From the NCBI RefSeq assembly GCF_000495835.1, contig NZ_AWGC01000037.1, forward strand, positions 1 through 64,000: a DNA stretch of 64,000 nt. Direction: 5' to 3'. The translations under genes were made by a program, and so were the position numbers. Below are positions 52,328 to 61,975 of the stretch, piece by piece. Numbering within the stretch: the first letter of the stretch is position 1; every line of letters starts with the position of its first letter. The DNA comes from Asticcacaulis sp. AC402. GTDB lineage: Bacteria; Pseudomonadota; Alphaproteobacteria; Caulobacterales; Caulobacteraceae. A model generated the notes under the pieces. It did no database searches. It was given only the letters and a program-made list of their open reading frames with translations, and was not told the DNA's origin.

Positions 52328-54946
52328 TTAGCGGACATCGTTAAACTCCGCACCAGATGATCCCAATGTGGACAAATTAAGGCGGAACAGTATCGCTGAT
52401 GACGGTCTGCCGCGCAACCGGTAGGCCTCGGAATCGTTGCGCTGATAAATCAGCTCGTACCAGATGCAATCATTGCGATAGATGAGGCTGACCGTTGACC
52501 GCCGCCAGGTATTCTCGACCAGGTCACGATCCAGCCGCGCCGACACGCCCCAGTTGGGTGTGATAAAGTGGCGGGCATATAGCTGCATGTTGCGGTAATT
52601 ATCGCCGAAGCGTTGCAGTTTGCCGTTCTCCACAAGGCCGGGATTGGTCAGCAAATCGTTGAACACGTAGCGCAGGGTCGCCCGGGTATTGGGACGTACG
52701 ACGCTTAAGCCCACTTCGCCCTGACTCAACTTGGTCTCTTCGCTGTCGACGCGCAGGCGGCTGTAGCCGTAAATGCCATCACTCGTATCGAAGCTGGCGT
52801 TAACGATCCAGTCCGAGTTTTTGTTACCCAGACCATACAGGTCGTAGGTGTAGTCGACGCCCGTCACCGTACGCGTTTTCAGGTACTGTGTCTCTGCTTT
52901 GTCACGTACAGTGCGCCCGATCAGACCTTCGACCTTGAGACCAGACTCGAAGATGAGCCGTGTCTTGAAGCCGAGATTTAACCTCGCCCCGGACTCGTAA
53001 ACGTCAAACCCAGGCGACTTGTTGGCCATAAACAGATTGGTGGCGTCGAATTCGAACGACTGGCTGTCCTCACGTGGCAGCAGAACATCGGGCTCGTAGT
53101 CGGGAGACAGCGCCAACTGCGCCACCGGCTCGATGATGGCAGTGACGCCGTTGTACTTTTTGATCAATGGATAGCTGACATTGACCCCGGCCGTGGCCAG
53201 GCCGCGCGACAAGTCGCCCTCCAGGCCCGACGAATCCAGATTGCTTAGCTTGTAGCTGTCGTGGCGGGCGTCAAGGAACGGTCCCCACCGGATTCCGCTC
53301 CTGGTCGTCATATCGCCGTAATACCTGGCGCCGACCGTAACGCGCGCCGTGTCGAAGCCCGAACTGCCGTCGGCGGCAGCCGGCGCGACATCGTTGCCCG
53401 GGAAGTCCTTGTGCTTCAGCCCGATGGCGTTCAGCGATACCGTTAACTGCCCGCCCAAAATCCGGCTGCGGGGCGACCAGGCGGCCTCGATCATCGGCGC
53501 GATGGTCGGGTAGATCTGCGAATCCACGGCGATCGGCTGGTCGGCCGGTGACAGGCCGTCGAATTGCAGGTTCTGGAAACTGAGAATATTGAAGGAAAGA
53601 TAGGCGTTGGACGCCTGGCGCGAAACATTGACCTGGTTTACCAACTGGCGAGAATCCACTGTCAACTCGCCGTAACGCTCGTTGCGGTTGAAGGCGTCCT
53701 CAATGTCGTAGCGTTCGAAGAAGTTGGCGAAGGACCGGCCGCGACCGATCGGGTCGCCGCGTTCGTCCAGGATATCGGGATCGGCGTCATCCTTGACGTG
53801 CTCGGCGGTAAAACTCCAGCGCCAGTTCTCGTTGATCTTGAACCGGCCGTCGGCCAGGATGTATTCGCGCACATCCTCAGGTCCGATCTTGTTGCTGTCG
53901 TTGTCGAAATAGCTTTCGTTGGTGAAACCGAAGCGGGCATGGAGCACGCCCGAATAGAAGTGACGCTGGTAGTCCAGGTTCAGGAGCGGCGCTGCATCCA
54001 GATTGATTTGCGGGCTGATGATCAGTTGCTGATAAGGCGAGATCGACCAAAGATAGGGCTGTTCCCACGAAAAACCGCGCTTGCCTGCAAAGGCAACCTT
54101 CGGCGGCAGCAGGCCCGAAGCGCGTTCCAGCTCCGGATCCGGCGTCCACATGTAGGGCGTGTAGAAGACGGGAACGCCCTGAAGCCTGAACATGGCGTTC
54201 TTGTAGTAGACCATCTTCTTGTCGCGGCGCTGGGTGATTTCGCTGGCCTGAATCGACCAGGACGGTTCCTGGGTCTCACCCTTTTCGACGCAGAGCTGGC
54301 ACGGCGTATAGATAACGTCGGTCAGGCGGTTGGTGTCGGGATCGACAGCTTCAACCTTGCGGGCAAACACCTTCTGCTCGTCGGCACCGAGCGAGGCGAA
54401 GTTTTCCGAGATACCGGACTGCATCTCGTCGTCGTACGAGATGTAGTCGGCGAACTGAATGCTGCCGTCGGCATTGATGGTCTGGGTATGGCCGCTGGCG
54501 ATGGTAACGCCGCTATTGGGATTATAGCTGACCGTATCGGCACGGATGATCTTGCCCTTGTGGCGCATCTCGACGCGGCCATAGGCAATGATCAGCTCGT
54601 CTTCGGTCTGGGCGATCTGGTCGGCTTCGATGTAGGCCGCCCCCTCGACCAGACCGTCGGGACCGACCGTCTCCTTGCCGAGGTTGGTGGAGGGACGGGC
54701 GGGCTGTGCCGGCTGGGTATCGGGCGGAATGTCCCCGGGCGTCGCCGCCATAAGTTCGGCGGCCCCGACTTCAGCAACCCCGACGTCAACCGCTTGAGCC
54801 ATGGCCATTTCAAACGACAGCTGGGTCAGTGTCGAGCCGCCGGCAATGGGCGTATCGGACAGCGCGCGCGCCTGGGCCGCACCACCGCCGATGGCCATGA
54901 GGGACATCAGCCCCACCCCCAGCTTGACAGACTTACGCTTCATCAT
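52328..54946 (-). CDS. lptD: LPS-assembly outer-membrane protein LptD
   Basis: LptD inserts LPS into the outer leaflet. The 872-residue protein has a signal peptide (VGLMSLMAIGGGAAQARA), an LptA-like jelly-roll (VRGAAYIEADQIAQTEDELIIAYGRVEMRHKG type) and a C-terminal barrel. Cysteines occur in PCQLC (about residue 230) and NDCIWYEL near the C-terminus; E. coli has a consecutive CC there, so the disulfide pattern differs. The start is ATG 54946 or 54943. It lies between lptG and surA in the usual order. Confidence 0.95.
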   Translation of the reverse strand: MMKRKSVKLGVGLMSLMAIGGGAAQARALSDTPIAGGSTLTQLSFEMAMAQAVDVGVAEVGAAELMAATPGDIPPDTQPAQPARPSTNLGKETVGPDGLVEGAAYIEADQIAQTEDELIIAYGRVEMRHKGKIIRADTVSYNPNSGVTIASGHTQTINADGSIQFADYISYDDEMQSGISENFASLGADEQKVFARKVEAVDPDTNRLTDVIYTPCQLCVEKGETQEPSWSIQASEITQRRDKKMVYYKNAMFRLQGVPVFYTPYMWTPDPELERASGLLPPKVAFAGKRGFSWEQPYLWSISPYQQLIISPQINLDAAPLLNLDYQRHFYSGVLHARFGFTNESYFDNDSNKIGPEDVREYILADGRFKINENWRWSFTAEHVKDDADPDILDERGDPIGRGRSFANFFERYDIEDAFNRNERYGELTVDSRQLVNQVNVSRQASNAYLSFNILSFQNLQFDGLSPADQPIAVDSQIYPTIAPMIEAAWSPRSRILGGQLTVSLNAIGLKHKDFPGNDVAPAAADGSSGFDTARVTVGARYYGDMTTRSGIRWGPFLDARHDSYKLSNLDSSGLEGDLSRGLATAGVNVSYPLIKKYNGVTAIIEPVAQLALSPDYEPDVLLPREDSQSFEFDATNLFMANKSPGFDVYESGARLNLGFKTRLIFESGLKVEGLIGRTVRDKAETQYLKTRTVTGVDYTYDLYGLGNKNSDWIVNASFDTSDGIYGYSRLRVDSEETKLSQGEVGLSVVRPNTRATLRYVFNDLLTNPGLVENGKLQRFGDNYRNMQLYARHFITPNWGVSARLDRDLVENTWRRSTVSLIYRNDCIWYELIYQRNDSEAYRLRGRPSSAILFRLNLSTLGSSGAEFNDVR

Positions 54947-55023
54947 GGCCCGCAATATAATCCCGACTCTTGTGTAGCACAAAATGGCGGTGGAAAACGA
55001 CAAACTCCCGTCTCAGGCTCAAC

Positions 55024-56178
55024 TCAGCCGTCCTCGGTATATACCAGTAGTGTCATTGCTCCCAGCATGGCCAGCACGGCCGGTGACCACCCTGCCAGAG
55101 CCGCAGGAATGACGTCAGCCTTGCCCATAGAGGCGAACAACTGATTGACGAAGAAAATGACAAAACCAAGGCTGACGCCCGAAGTTATCAGGATGGTCAG
55201 CCCGCCCAGACGCATCAGGCGCAGCGAGAACACCGCCCCCAGCGCGGTCATGGCGGCGAACATCAGCGGCGTCGACAACAGTTGATGCAGCTTCAGTTCA
55301 TAGGTGGTGGTGGAGAAGCCCGAAACGGTATTCTGGCGAATCAGCCCGGGCAACCGCCAGAAGGGCACCGATTGGGTGGAGGCATAGCGCTTGAACGCCT
55401 TCTGCGGGTCGAGGTTCGATTCCAGGGCGAGCACGTTGTAGAATTGCGCCGGCTTGTCCAGCGTGTATTCGTAGGCGTCCTTGAGTTGCCAGGTGCCAGG
55501 ACGCAGGGTCGCTTCACGGGCGTCGACGCGTTCGGTGAACGAAGGTGCGCCGCGCCGGTCGGTGGTGTAGATCCAGAATGTGACGCCGCGCAGGTGGCCC
55601 ATTTGCGACGAGGCCTGGCCGTCAGCACGGATGACGACCTGCTGTTCGCCATCACCCTGGCGCAGATAAATGGCCTGGCTCGGGTCGGCTGGCGTGAAGG
55701 CCTCGGCTTGCTGGACCCGGCGTTCATAGACGTCCTGAAGGTGCGAGGCGACCGGGTTAAGCACGCCGATGGTCAGGATGCCGAAAGCGAAGGCCGAGAT
55801 GGTAGCCGGCAACACGAAACGCCAGGCCGAGACCCCGGCGGCGCGCATGGCGATCAATTCACTGCGTCGGTTCAGGTTGACAAAGGCGAACAGCGATCCA
55901 AACAAGAAGGCGAACGGCAACAGGATCAGGATGGCGCTGGGCGAGCGCTGGACCAGCAGCAGCAGGACTTCCAGTCCGCCCAGATCGGCGCGCGCGGCAA
56001 CCGAGCGCGAAATTTCGACATAGTTGATCAGCAATATCAAGGCCGCGACGACCAGCAGGGCGGACGCGAACATGGCGATGCACGTCTGGAGAATATAGGT
56101 CTCCAGCCGGCTGCCGCGCCAGGGGTTGAGATAGGCGAGATAGGAACGCAAGTTTACCCAGGTCACGGCTACGGTCAT
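55024..56178 (-). CDS. lptG: LPS export permease LptG
   Basis: The 384-residue inner-membrane component of the Lpt transporter (with LptF and LptB). It has six hydrophobic segments (about 27-50, 65-85, 100-122, 300-320, 330-350, 355-378) around a periplasmic beta-jelly-roll (residues ~130-290). Start ATG 56178 overlaps the lptF stop by four bases; a longer upstream reading (to 56301) is outside the homology. It precedes lptD. Confidence 0.95.
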   Translation of the reverse strand: MTVAVTWVNLRSYLAYLNPWRGSRLETYILQTCIAMFASALLVVAALILLINYVEISRSVAARADLGGLEVLLLLVQRSPSAILILLPFAFLFGSLFAFVNLNRRSELIAMRAAGVSAWRFVLPATISAFAFGILTIGVLNPVASHLQDVYERRVQQAEAFTPADPSQAIYLRQGDGEQQVVIRADGQASSQMGHLRGVTFWIYTTDRRGAPSFTERVDAREATLRPGTWQLKDAYEYTLDKPAQFYNVLALESNLDPQKAFKRYASTQSVPFWRLPGLIRQNTVSGFSTTTYELKLHQLLSTPLMFAAMTALGAVFSLRLMRLGGLTILITSGVSLGFVIFFVNQLFASMGKADVIPAALAGWSPAVLAMLGAMTLLVYTEDG

Positions 56179-57365
56179 GACTGCCTCCGTCGCGGTGCGC
56201 CGAAGTCGCTGTTCGAGGTGCGCGTACCTGGCGAAAGGGGCGTGAAGCGGCTGAGCGCGACGACGCCGGTTTGGTCGCGCCGCTTCAGCAGGCGCAGGCA
56301 AAAGAGTATCGGTATGAGGGGCACAAGGTATTGCAGGAAGTTGAGGATGGGTGCCTCAGCGCCGGCGGTTTGCATGACGACGCCCAGCAGTCGCGCTGTG
56401 ACGGCGACGGCGGCGGCGACGGCGATTCTCTGGGTATAGCCGCCGCGGCTGAAGCCTCCGCCCAGAACTGCGGCGATGGCCAGCAGCACGAAGGTCAGGT
56501 TGTAGAGCGGTGAGGCAAGGCGGGCATGCCCTTCGGCGGACAGCTTGTCGACATTCTTGCGCTCATAGTCTCCGCCCGGTCCCGGCAGGGCCAGGTTGGG
56601 GAAAAACAGTTCATGGAGAAACCTTTCCGACTCCTTGAAGTTAAGGGAATCGTCACTGGCGAAGAAGGCCGAGATATCCATGCTGTATTCGTCAAAGGTA
56701 ACATTGACCAGTTCACCTTCGGACACCCACTGGTTGGAACCGTCTCTCATAACCAGCAGCGAGGCGCCATCAACCTCCTGGATCTTGCCTTCGCGTGCGA
56801 CATAGGTCCGGTCGTCATCGCCCTCTGAGGCGGGGATGCGGATATAGATCTGGCGCAGAAGGCTGTTCTGATCAATGCGCTGGACATAGATGGTCAGACC
56901 AGATGGTGAGGTCGAGAACTCCCCTTCCTTGACCAGGGTCGAAATCAGGTCGTTCTTGACCTTGAACAGTTCTTCGCGCATCGACCGCGCCGACCATGGC
57001 TGCAGGAACAAATTGGACGCCAGGCTGAACAGCAGGAAGTAGACGCCGATGCGGATGATCGGCGATGACACCTGGCGCAGCGACATGCCGCTGGCAAAGG
57101 AGGCGGTAAATTCATGTTCGCCCTGCAGACGGGTCAGGGCGACCAGGGTACCGACGAACAGAGCAATGGGAAAAATCAGGCCCGTCAGCAGCGGCATGGA
57201 CAAGAGCGTGACACGGATGAATGTCCAGGCGCTCTGCCCGCGCTCAACGACCAACTCGAACTGGGTCAACGACTGACTGATCAAGGCGATGGCCGTCAGG
57301 GCGGCGACCGCACCGGCGACCGGCACGATCATCTGACGGAATATGTAGCGCTCCAGCGTCCGCAT
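56175..57365 (-). CDS. lptF: LPS export permease LptF
   Basis: The 396-residue partner of LptG. It begins MRTLERYIFRQMIVPVAGAV and has the same six-segment plus jelly-roll layout (ASFASGMSLRQVSSPIIRIG, RFLHELFFPNLALPGPGGDY). It is the first gene of the operon lptF-lptG-lptD-surA. The 177-base gap to divergent pepA should hold promoters for both. Confidence 0.95.
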   Translation of the reverse strand: MRTLERYIFRQMIVPVAGAVAALTAIALISQSLTQFELVVERGQSAWTFIRVTLLSMPLLTGLIFPIALFVGTLVALTRLQGEHEFTASFASGMSLRQVSSPIIRIGVYFLLFSLASNLFLQPWSARSMREELFKVKNDLISTLVKEGEFSTSPSGLTIYVQRIDQNSLLRQIYIRIPASEGDDDRTYVAREGKIQEVDGASLLVMRDGSNQWVSEGELVNVTFDEYSMDISAFFASDDSLNFKESERFLHELFFPNLALPGPGGDYERKNVDKLSAEGHARLASPLYNLTFVLLAIAAVLGGGFSRGGYTQRIAVAAAVAVTARLLGVVMQTAGAEAPILNFLQYLVPLIPILFCLRLLKRRDQTGVVALSRFTPLSPGTRTSNSDFGAPRRRQS

Positions 57366-57542
57366 GCAGTCCCAGAATGTTTTCCTCTGGCGTGAGTGCT
57401 TATCTCACGGTCAGTGGTCTCTTTTGACCGGTTGAGAGGTTAATTACAAGTCTCCGTTGGCAGCGCACAAATTTTTCGCAAAAGACTTATGTCTTTGCGC
57501 CGAAAGGGATATGAGGCGGGAAAGCGAAATTCGGAGTGAGAC

Positions 57543-59000
57543 ATGACCATGCAATTCAGCGCAGCGCCGGCTGCCAATTCGGCCCGGGCCTTTATTCTGG
57601 GGGATGACGGCGCGGCCAGCCCGGCTTTTGCCGCCATCGACGGCGAAGCGATTCGCGCCGCCCTGAACGCCGTCGGCTACAAGGCCGCGAAAGGCAAGGT
57701 TCAGGTCCTGGCAACCGTTGACGGACCGGTCGCCGTGGTCGGCGCCGGTGACCTCGCAAAGTTCGACGCAGCCGCAATGGAACACGCGGCCGCCAGCCTG
57801 TATCATGGCGTCAAGAATGCCGGCTTCGAAGCCTTGAGCCTGGATCTCCGCGGCTACACTGCTGAACTGGGCGCACGGGCTTTGTTCGCGCTTAGCCTGG
57901 CCGCCTACCGCTTCGACAAGTATTTCGGCCCGGCCAAGCTGGAAAAGGCCCCGACCTTGAAGTCCGTCTTCGTAGTGGTCGACGATGTCGCCGCCGCCGA
58001 GGCCGCTTTCGCGCCCCTGGCCGGCCTCCGCGACGGCATTCTGTTTGCCCGCGACCTGGTGTCGGAACCGGCCAATATACTATATCCGCAATCCTACGCC
58101 GACCGCGTTAAAGCCCTCGAAGGCACTGGTTTGCAGGTCGAGATTCTGGGAATCGCCGAAATGGAAAAGCTCGGCATGCATTCCCTGCTGGGTGTGGGCC
58201 TGGGCTCGGATCGCGAATCCAAGCTTGTTATCATGCAATGGAACGGTTCCGCCGACCCAAAGGCGGCACCGGTCGCTTTCGTCGGCAAGGGCGTCACCTT
58301 TGACACTGGCGGCATTTCGATCAAGCCGGCCGAGGGCATGGAAGACATGAAGTGGGACATGGGCGGTTCCGCCGCCGTCGTCGGCACTATGATGGCACTG
58401 GCCTCACGCAATGCCAGGGTCAATGCTGTCGGCATCATTGGCCTCGTAGAAAACATGCCAGACGGCAAGGCTCAGCGGCCGGGCGACGTGGTCAAGGCCA
58501 TGTCGGGCACGACCATCGAGGTCATCAATACCGACGCCGAGGGCCGACTCGTTCTCGCCGACGCCCTGTGGTACTGTCAGGACCGCTTCAAACCGCAGTT
58601 CATGATTGATCTCGCCACCCTGACCGGCGCCATCATTATTGCACTTGGCACGGATTATGCCGGTGTTTTCAGCAATAATGACGAACTGGCTCAGCGACTG
58701 GATGAGGCGTCGAAGACCGTCTCCGAGAATTTGTGGCGCTTGCCGCTGCCGGCGCAGTACGAAAAGCAGATCGAATCCAAGATCGCCGACATCCGCAATA
58801 TCGGCGGTCGTCCGGGTGGCTCAATTACAGCGGCCCTGTTCCTGCAGCGCTTCGTCAATAATGTACCGTGGGTCCATATGGACATCGCCTCGACGGCCTG
58901 GACCAGCGAGCAGCGCATCCCGACCGTGCCGGAAGGCGCCACCGGCTTCGGGGTCCGCACCCTGGATGCCCTGGTCGCCAAGTTCTACGAGGACGCATGA
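57543..59000 (+). CDS. pepA: Leucyl aminopeptidase (M17)
   Basis: The 485-residue cytoplasmic metalloenzyme removes N-terminal residues from peptides. The C-terminal catalytic domain has FVGKGVTFDTGGISIKPAEG, WDMGGSAAVV, and the signature NTDAEGRLVLADAL with the metal ligands; RPGGSITAALFLQRF follows. GGAGTGAG lies before the ATG. Its stop overlaps purN by four bases (58997-59000). Confidence 0.96.
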   Translation: MTMQFSAAPAANSARAFILGDDGAASPAFAAIDGEAIRAALNAVGYKAAKGKVQVLATVDGPVAVVGAGDLAKFDAAAMEHAAASLYHGVKNAGFEALSLDLRGYTAELGARALFALSLAAYRFDKYFGPAKLEKAPTLKSVFVVVDDVAAAEAAFAPLAGLRDGILFARDLVSEPANILYPQSYADRVKALEGTGLQVEILGIAEMEKLGMHSLLGVGLGSDRESKLVIMQWNGSADPKAAPVAFVGKGVTFDTGGISIKPAEGMEDMKWDMGGSAAVVGTMMALASRNARVNAVGIIGLVENMPDGKAQRPGDVVKAMSGTTIEVINTDAEGRLVLADALWYCQDRFKPQFMIDLATLTGAIIIALGTDYAGVFSNNDELAQRLDEASKTVSENLWRLPLPAQYEKQIESKIADIRNIGGRPGGSITAALFLQRFVNNVPWVHMDIASTAWTSEQRIPTVPEGATGFGVRTLDALVAKFYEDA

Positions 59001-59602
59001 CGCAAAGCCAGGTCACAGGTAAGATTCGTTGCGCCGCCTTCATTTCGGGGCGCGGTTCCAACATGATGGCCTTGGTCGAGGCGGCCAAGGCACCTGATTT
59101 TCCCGCCGAGTTTGTCCTGGTCATGTCCAACGACCCGGCGGCCGGCGGGCTGGACTGGGCGGCCGGGCAGGGGCTTGCTGCCATTGCTGTCGACCACAGG
59201 TTGTTTGGCAAGGACCGCGAGGGGCACGAACGCGCTATCGATGCTGTTTTGGAAGCGCATGGCGTCGAATTTATCTGCCTGGCGGGTTACATGCGCGTCC
59301 TGACGCCCTGGCTGGTCGAAAAATGGCAGGGACGAATGATCAACATCCATCCAGCCCTGTTGCCAGATTTCAAGGGCTTGCACACCCACCAGCGTTGCCT
59401 CGATGCCGGTCATGAGCGCCATGGCGCCACGGTCCATTGGGTAACGCCCGGGGTGGACGAGGGCGGTATCATCGCCCAGGCCGAGGTTCCGGTTCTTGCC
59501 GGCGACACTGCCGACATGCTGGCGGCCCGGGTCCTGGTCGCGGAGCATAGGCTATATTCGACAGCGCTACGCCAGGTTCTGGCAAACCTTACAAAAATAT
59601 AA
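58997..59602 (+). CDS. purN: Phosphoribosylglycinamide formyltransferase
   Basis: PurN transfers a formyl group to GAR in purine synthesis. The 201-residue protein has ISGRGSNMMALVEA, LAGYMRVLTPWLV, INIHPALLPDFKGLHTH (active-site His) and ATVHWVTPGVDEGGII (active-site Asp). The ATG overlaps the pepA stop (ATGA), which fixes the start. purM, the common partner, is not in the window. Confidence 0.96.
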   Translation: MTQSQVTGKIRCAAFISGRGSNMMALVEAAKAPDFPAEFVLVMSNDPAAGGLDWAAGQGLAAIAVDHRLFGKDREGHERAIDAVLEAHGVEFICLAGYMRVLTPWLVEKWQGRMINIHPALLPDFKGLHTHQRCLDAGHERHGATVHWVTPGVDEGGIIAQAEVPVLAGDTADMLAARVLVAEHRLYSTALRQVLANLTKI

Positions 59603-59644
59603 CTCTGGTTCAGTTAGGGTTCATGCAAAACTAAATTGCGCCTG

Positions 59645-61723
59645 ATGATGAGTATTCGTATGATCCGATCCTTCCTGCCTTTCGCCGCTGTTGCGGCGGC
59701 CCTGGCCTGTGCTGCCACGGCACGCGCCGAGGAAGGCATGTGGACGTTCGACAACTTCCCGCTCGAGACCGTCAATTCGGCTTATGGTCTGGAACTCGAC
59801 CAGGCATGGCTGGATCGTGTCCAGGCCGCCTCAGTGCGCTTAAGTTCCGGCTGTTCGGCGGCCGTGGTGTCGCCCGACGGGCTGATGCTGACTAACCAGC
59901 ACTGCGTTATCGAATGCACCCAGGACCTGTCGTCAGCCGGTAAGGACTATGTGGCTGAAGGCTTTTTGACGAAGGGTCGCGAAGAGGAAGCCGTCTGCCC
60001 GGGCATGGCGGCGGCCATCCTGACCGAGGTCACAGATGTCACGAGCGAGGTCGCAGAAGCGACGCGGGGCCGTACGGGTGACGCCTTCGTTCAGGCCCAG
60101 AATGCCCGCGTCACAGGCATCGAAATGACCGCCTGCGGCGATGACCCGAAGCGCCATTGCCAGGTCGTTACCCTGTATCAGGGCGGCCAGTACAAGCTGT
60201 ACCAGTATCGCAGATATTCCGATGTGCGTCTTGTTTTCACACCGGAATTCTCCATGGCCTTCTTCGGCGGCGATCCGGATAATTTTAACTTTCCGCGCTA
60301 CGCTCTGGATATCGCTTTCCTGCGTCTCTACGAGGACGGCAAGTCGGTGGCGACACCGCAGCACCTGGCGTGGACGACGCGCGCACCGGTCGACGGCGAG
60401 CCGGTCTTCGCCGCCGGCAGTCCGGGCAAGACGGAGCGTCTGCTGACCGTACCCCAATTGGAGACCCAGCGTGACACCTACCTGCCGCTTCAGATGGCGA
60501 TGAAGGCGGAGTTGCGCGGCCGGTTGCTCGGGTTCTCCGATCGCAGCGCCGAAAACAAGCGGGTGGCGACCGACTGGCTGTTTGGAGTCGAAAACGGCTT
60601 CAAGTCGGTTTACGGTCAGGAACTGGCGCTACGCCGGCCGGAATTGTTCGCGGCCAAGCGCGCCGAAGAGAAGCGCCTGCGCAAGCGCGTGAAGGGCGAT
60701 TTCAAGCGTGAAATCGGCGATCCGTGGGCGCAGATCGCCACGGCCCAGGAGGCATACCGCCGCCAGTTCCTGCCGTGGTATTTCCTGGAGCAGGCGCCGC
60801 AACATTCCAGCCTGTTCTTCTATGCCCGCTATATGGTCCGAGCTGCTGAGGAGCGCGAAAAGCCGTCGGCCGAGCGTTTGCCGGAATTTGCCGACTCGCG
60901 CCTGCCGTGGCTGCGTGACAAGATCCTGGCGCCGTACAAGGTCGAAAAGCCACTCGACGAACTGCTGTTGGCTTTCGTCCTGTCCAAGGCGCGCGAACAC
61001 CTGGGTGTCGATGCGCCGCAGACCAAGCTTCTGTTGGGCAAGGCTTCACCTGAAATCCTGGCGCACTACCTGATCGACAATACCGGACTGGATGATGTCG
61101 CCGAACGCCAGCGGCTTTGGGATGGCGGTCTGGCAGCGGTCGAGGCGTCAGACGATCCAATGATCCAGTACGCCCTGCATCTGGATGCCGAAGCGCGCGC
61201 GCGCCGCGCTGAGTGGGAGGATACAGTGGTGGCCCCGACCAGAATCGCTCACGAAAAGATCGCTCGCGTACGCTTCAAAGTCTATGGCGACAGCGTGGCG
61301 CCCGATGCCACCTTCACGCCGCGCCTGTCCTATGGCCGGGTGGCCGGCTGGCGTTACAACGGGGCGGAGGTTAAGCCCTTTACCTATCTGTCGGGTCTGT
61401 ACGACCGCGCTACCGGCCAGGCGCCTTTCCAGCTGTCTTCGCGATTCACAGCGGCGCAGGGCAAGTTGGACGGGGGAATCGTCTATAACTACACCACGAC
61501 CAACGATATTGCCGGCGGCAGTTCCGGTTCGCCGGTCCTCGATGCAGACGGCAAGCTGATCGGCACGGTGTTCGACAGCAATATCCACGGCCTCGGTGGG
61601 GCTTACAGCTATGATGCCGAGGTGAACAGGACAGTCGTGGTATCGACGGCCGTGGTCTCCGAGGTGTTGCGGAAGGTGTATGGCATGACCTGGCTCACGG
61701 CCGAACTCTCCTCCGAAAACTGA
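59645..61723 (+). CDS. Exported S46-family dipeptidyl-peptidase
   Basis: The 692-residue protein has a signal peptide (ATG 59645; SIRMIRSFLPFAAVAAALAC, ending TARA). The chymotrypsin-like core carries His86 in TNQHCVI, the Asp-bearing motif FFGGDPDNFNFPRY and Ser627 in GGSSGSPVL. A long helical domain (about 310-560) caps the cleft and explains the dipeptide-wise attack. DPP7 and DPP11 members differ in a residue after GxxFD that sets hydrophobic or acidic P1 preference; here the sequence is FDSNIHGLGG, so Ser stands there. This is from memory of the family and is not assigned. The enzyme is probably periplasmic. Confidence 0.93.
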   Translation: MMSIRMIRSFLPFAAVAAALACAATARAEEGMWTFDNFPLETVNSAYGLELDQAWLDRVQAASVRLSSGCSAAVVSPDGLMLTNQHCVIECTQDLSSAGKDYVAEGFLTKGREEEAVCPGMAAAILTEVTDVTSEVAEATRGRTGDAFVQAQNARVTGIEMTACGDDPKRHCQVVTLYQGGQYKLYQYRRYSDVRLVFTPEFSMAFFGGDPDNFNFPRYALDIAFLRLYEDGKSVATPQHLAWTTRAPVDGEPVFAAGSPGKTERLLTVPQLETQRDTYLPLQMAMKAELRGRLLGFSDRSAENKRVATDWLFGVENGFKSVYGQELALRRPELFAAKRAEEKRLRKRVKGDFKREIGDPWAQIATAQEAYRRQFLPWYFLEQAPQHSSLFFYARYMVRAAEEREKPSAERLPEFADSRLPWLRDKILAPYKVEKPLDELLLAFVLSKAREHLGVDAPQTKLLLGKASPEILAHYLIDNTGLDDVAERQRLWDGGLAAVEASDDPMIQYALHLDAEARARRAEWEDTVVAPTRIAHEKIARVRFKVYGDSVAPDATFTPRLSYGRVAGWRYNGAEVKPFTYLSGLYDRATGQAPFQLSSRFTAAQGKLDGGIVYNYTTTNDIAGGSSGSPVLDADGKLIGTVFDSNIHGLGGAYSYDAEVNRTVVVSTAVVSEVLRKVYGMTWLTAELSSEN

Positions 61724-61793
61724 TCCCCGCGAGATCTGATCCGCGATTCAGCCTCTTAGCTGGAAGGCGCTTCAAGGCTGAGTATCCAACAAA

Positions 61794-61825
61794 AAAGCCC
61801 TCGCCCGGAAGCGGGGCGGGGCTTT
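61794..61825 (+). terminator. Terminator after the S46 peptidase gene
   Basis: A stem AAAGCCC(TCGCCC)/(GGGGCG)GGGCTTT with GGAAGC loop; AAAAAA on the left and TTTCTC on the right. Lies 70 bases past the stop codon. Confidence 0.7.
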
Positions 61826-61869
61826 CTCATTTGGTAACAAGACTTGGGGGCGCAGCCCCCAAAACCCCT

Positions 61870-61972
61870 GGAGCGGGATGAGTTTTGATGGAATCAAAAC
61901 CCCGCTCTAAGTTTTTGTTTTGTCGCGCAATTTTTCCGAAAAGTGGTGTCCACTTTATCGGATTGCGCTCTA
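61870..61972 (+). repeat. Repeat family 2, copy 3 (most intact)
   Basis: It runs from GAGCGGGATGAGTTTTGATGG to ATCGGATTGCGCTCTAA, with two clear stems: GAGCGGG/CCCGCTC (with GTTTTGAT/ATCAAAAC inside) and a GCGCAAT/ATTGCGC pair. It ends three bases before the ndk stop codon. Confidence 0.88.
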
Positions 61973-61975
61973 AAC

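Noticed and set aside
53564-56439. Long plus-strand ORFs opposite lptD, lptG and lptF
   Set aside because: The minus-strand genes have clear family motifs and operon spacing; the plus frames are composition shadows.
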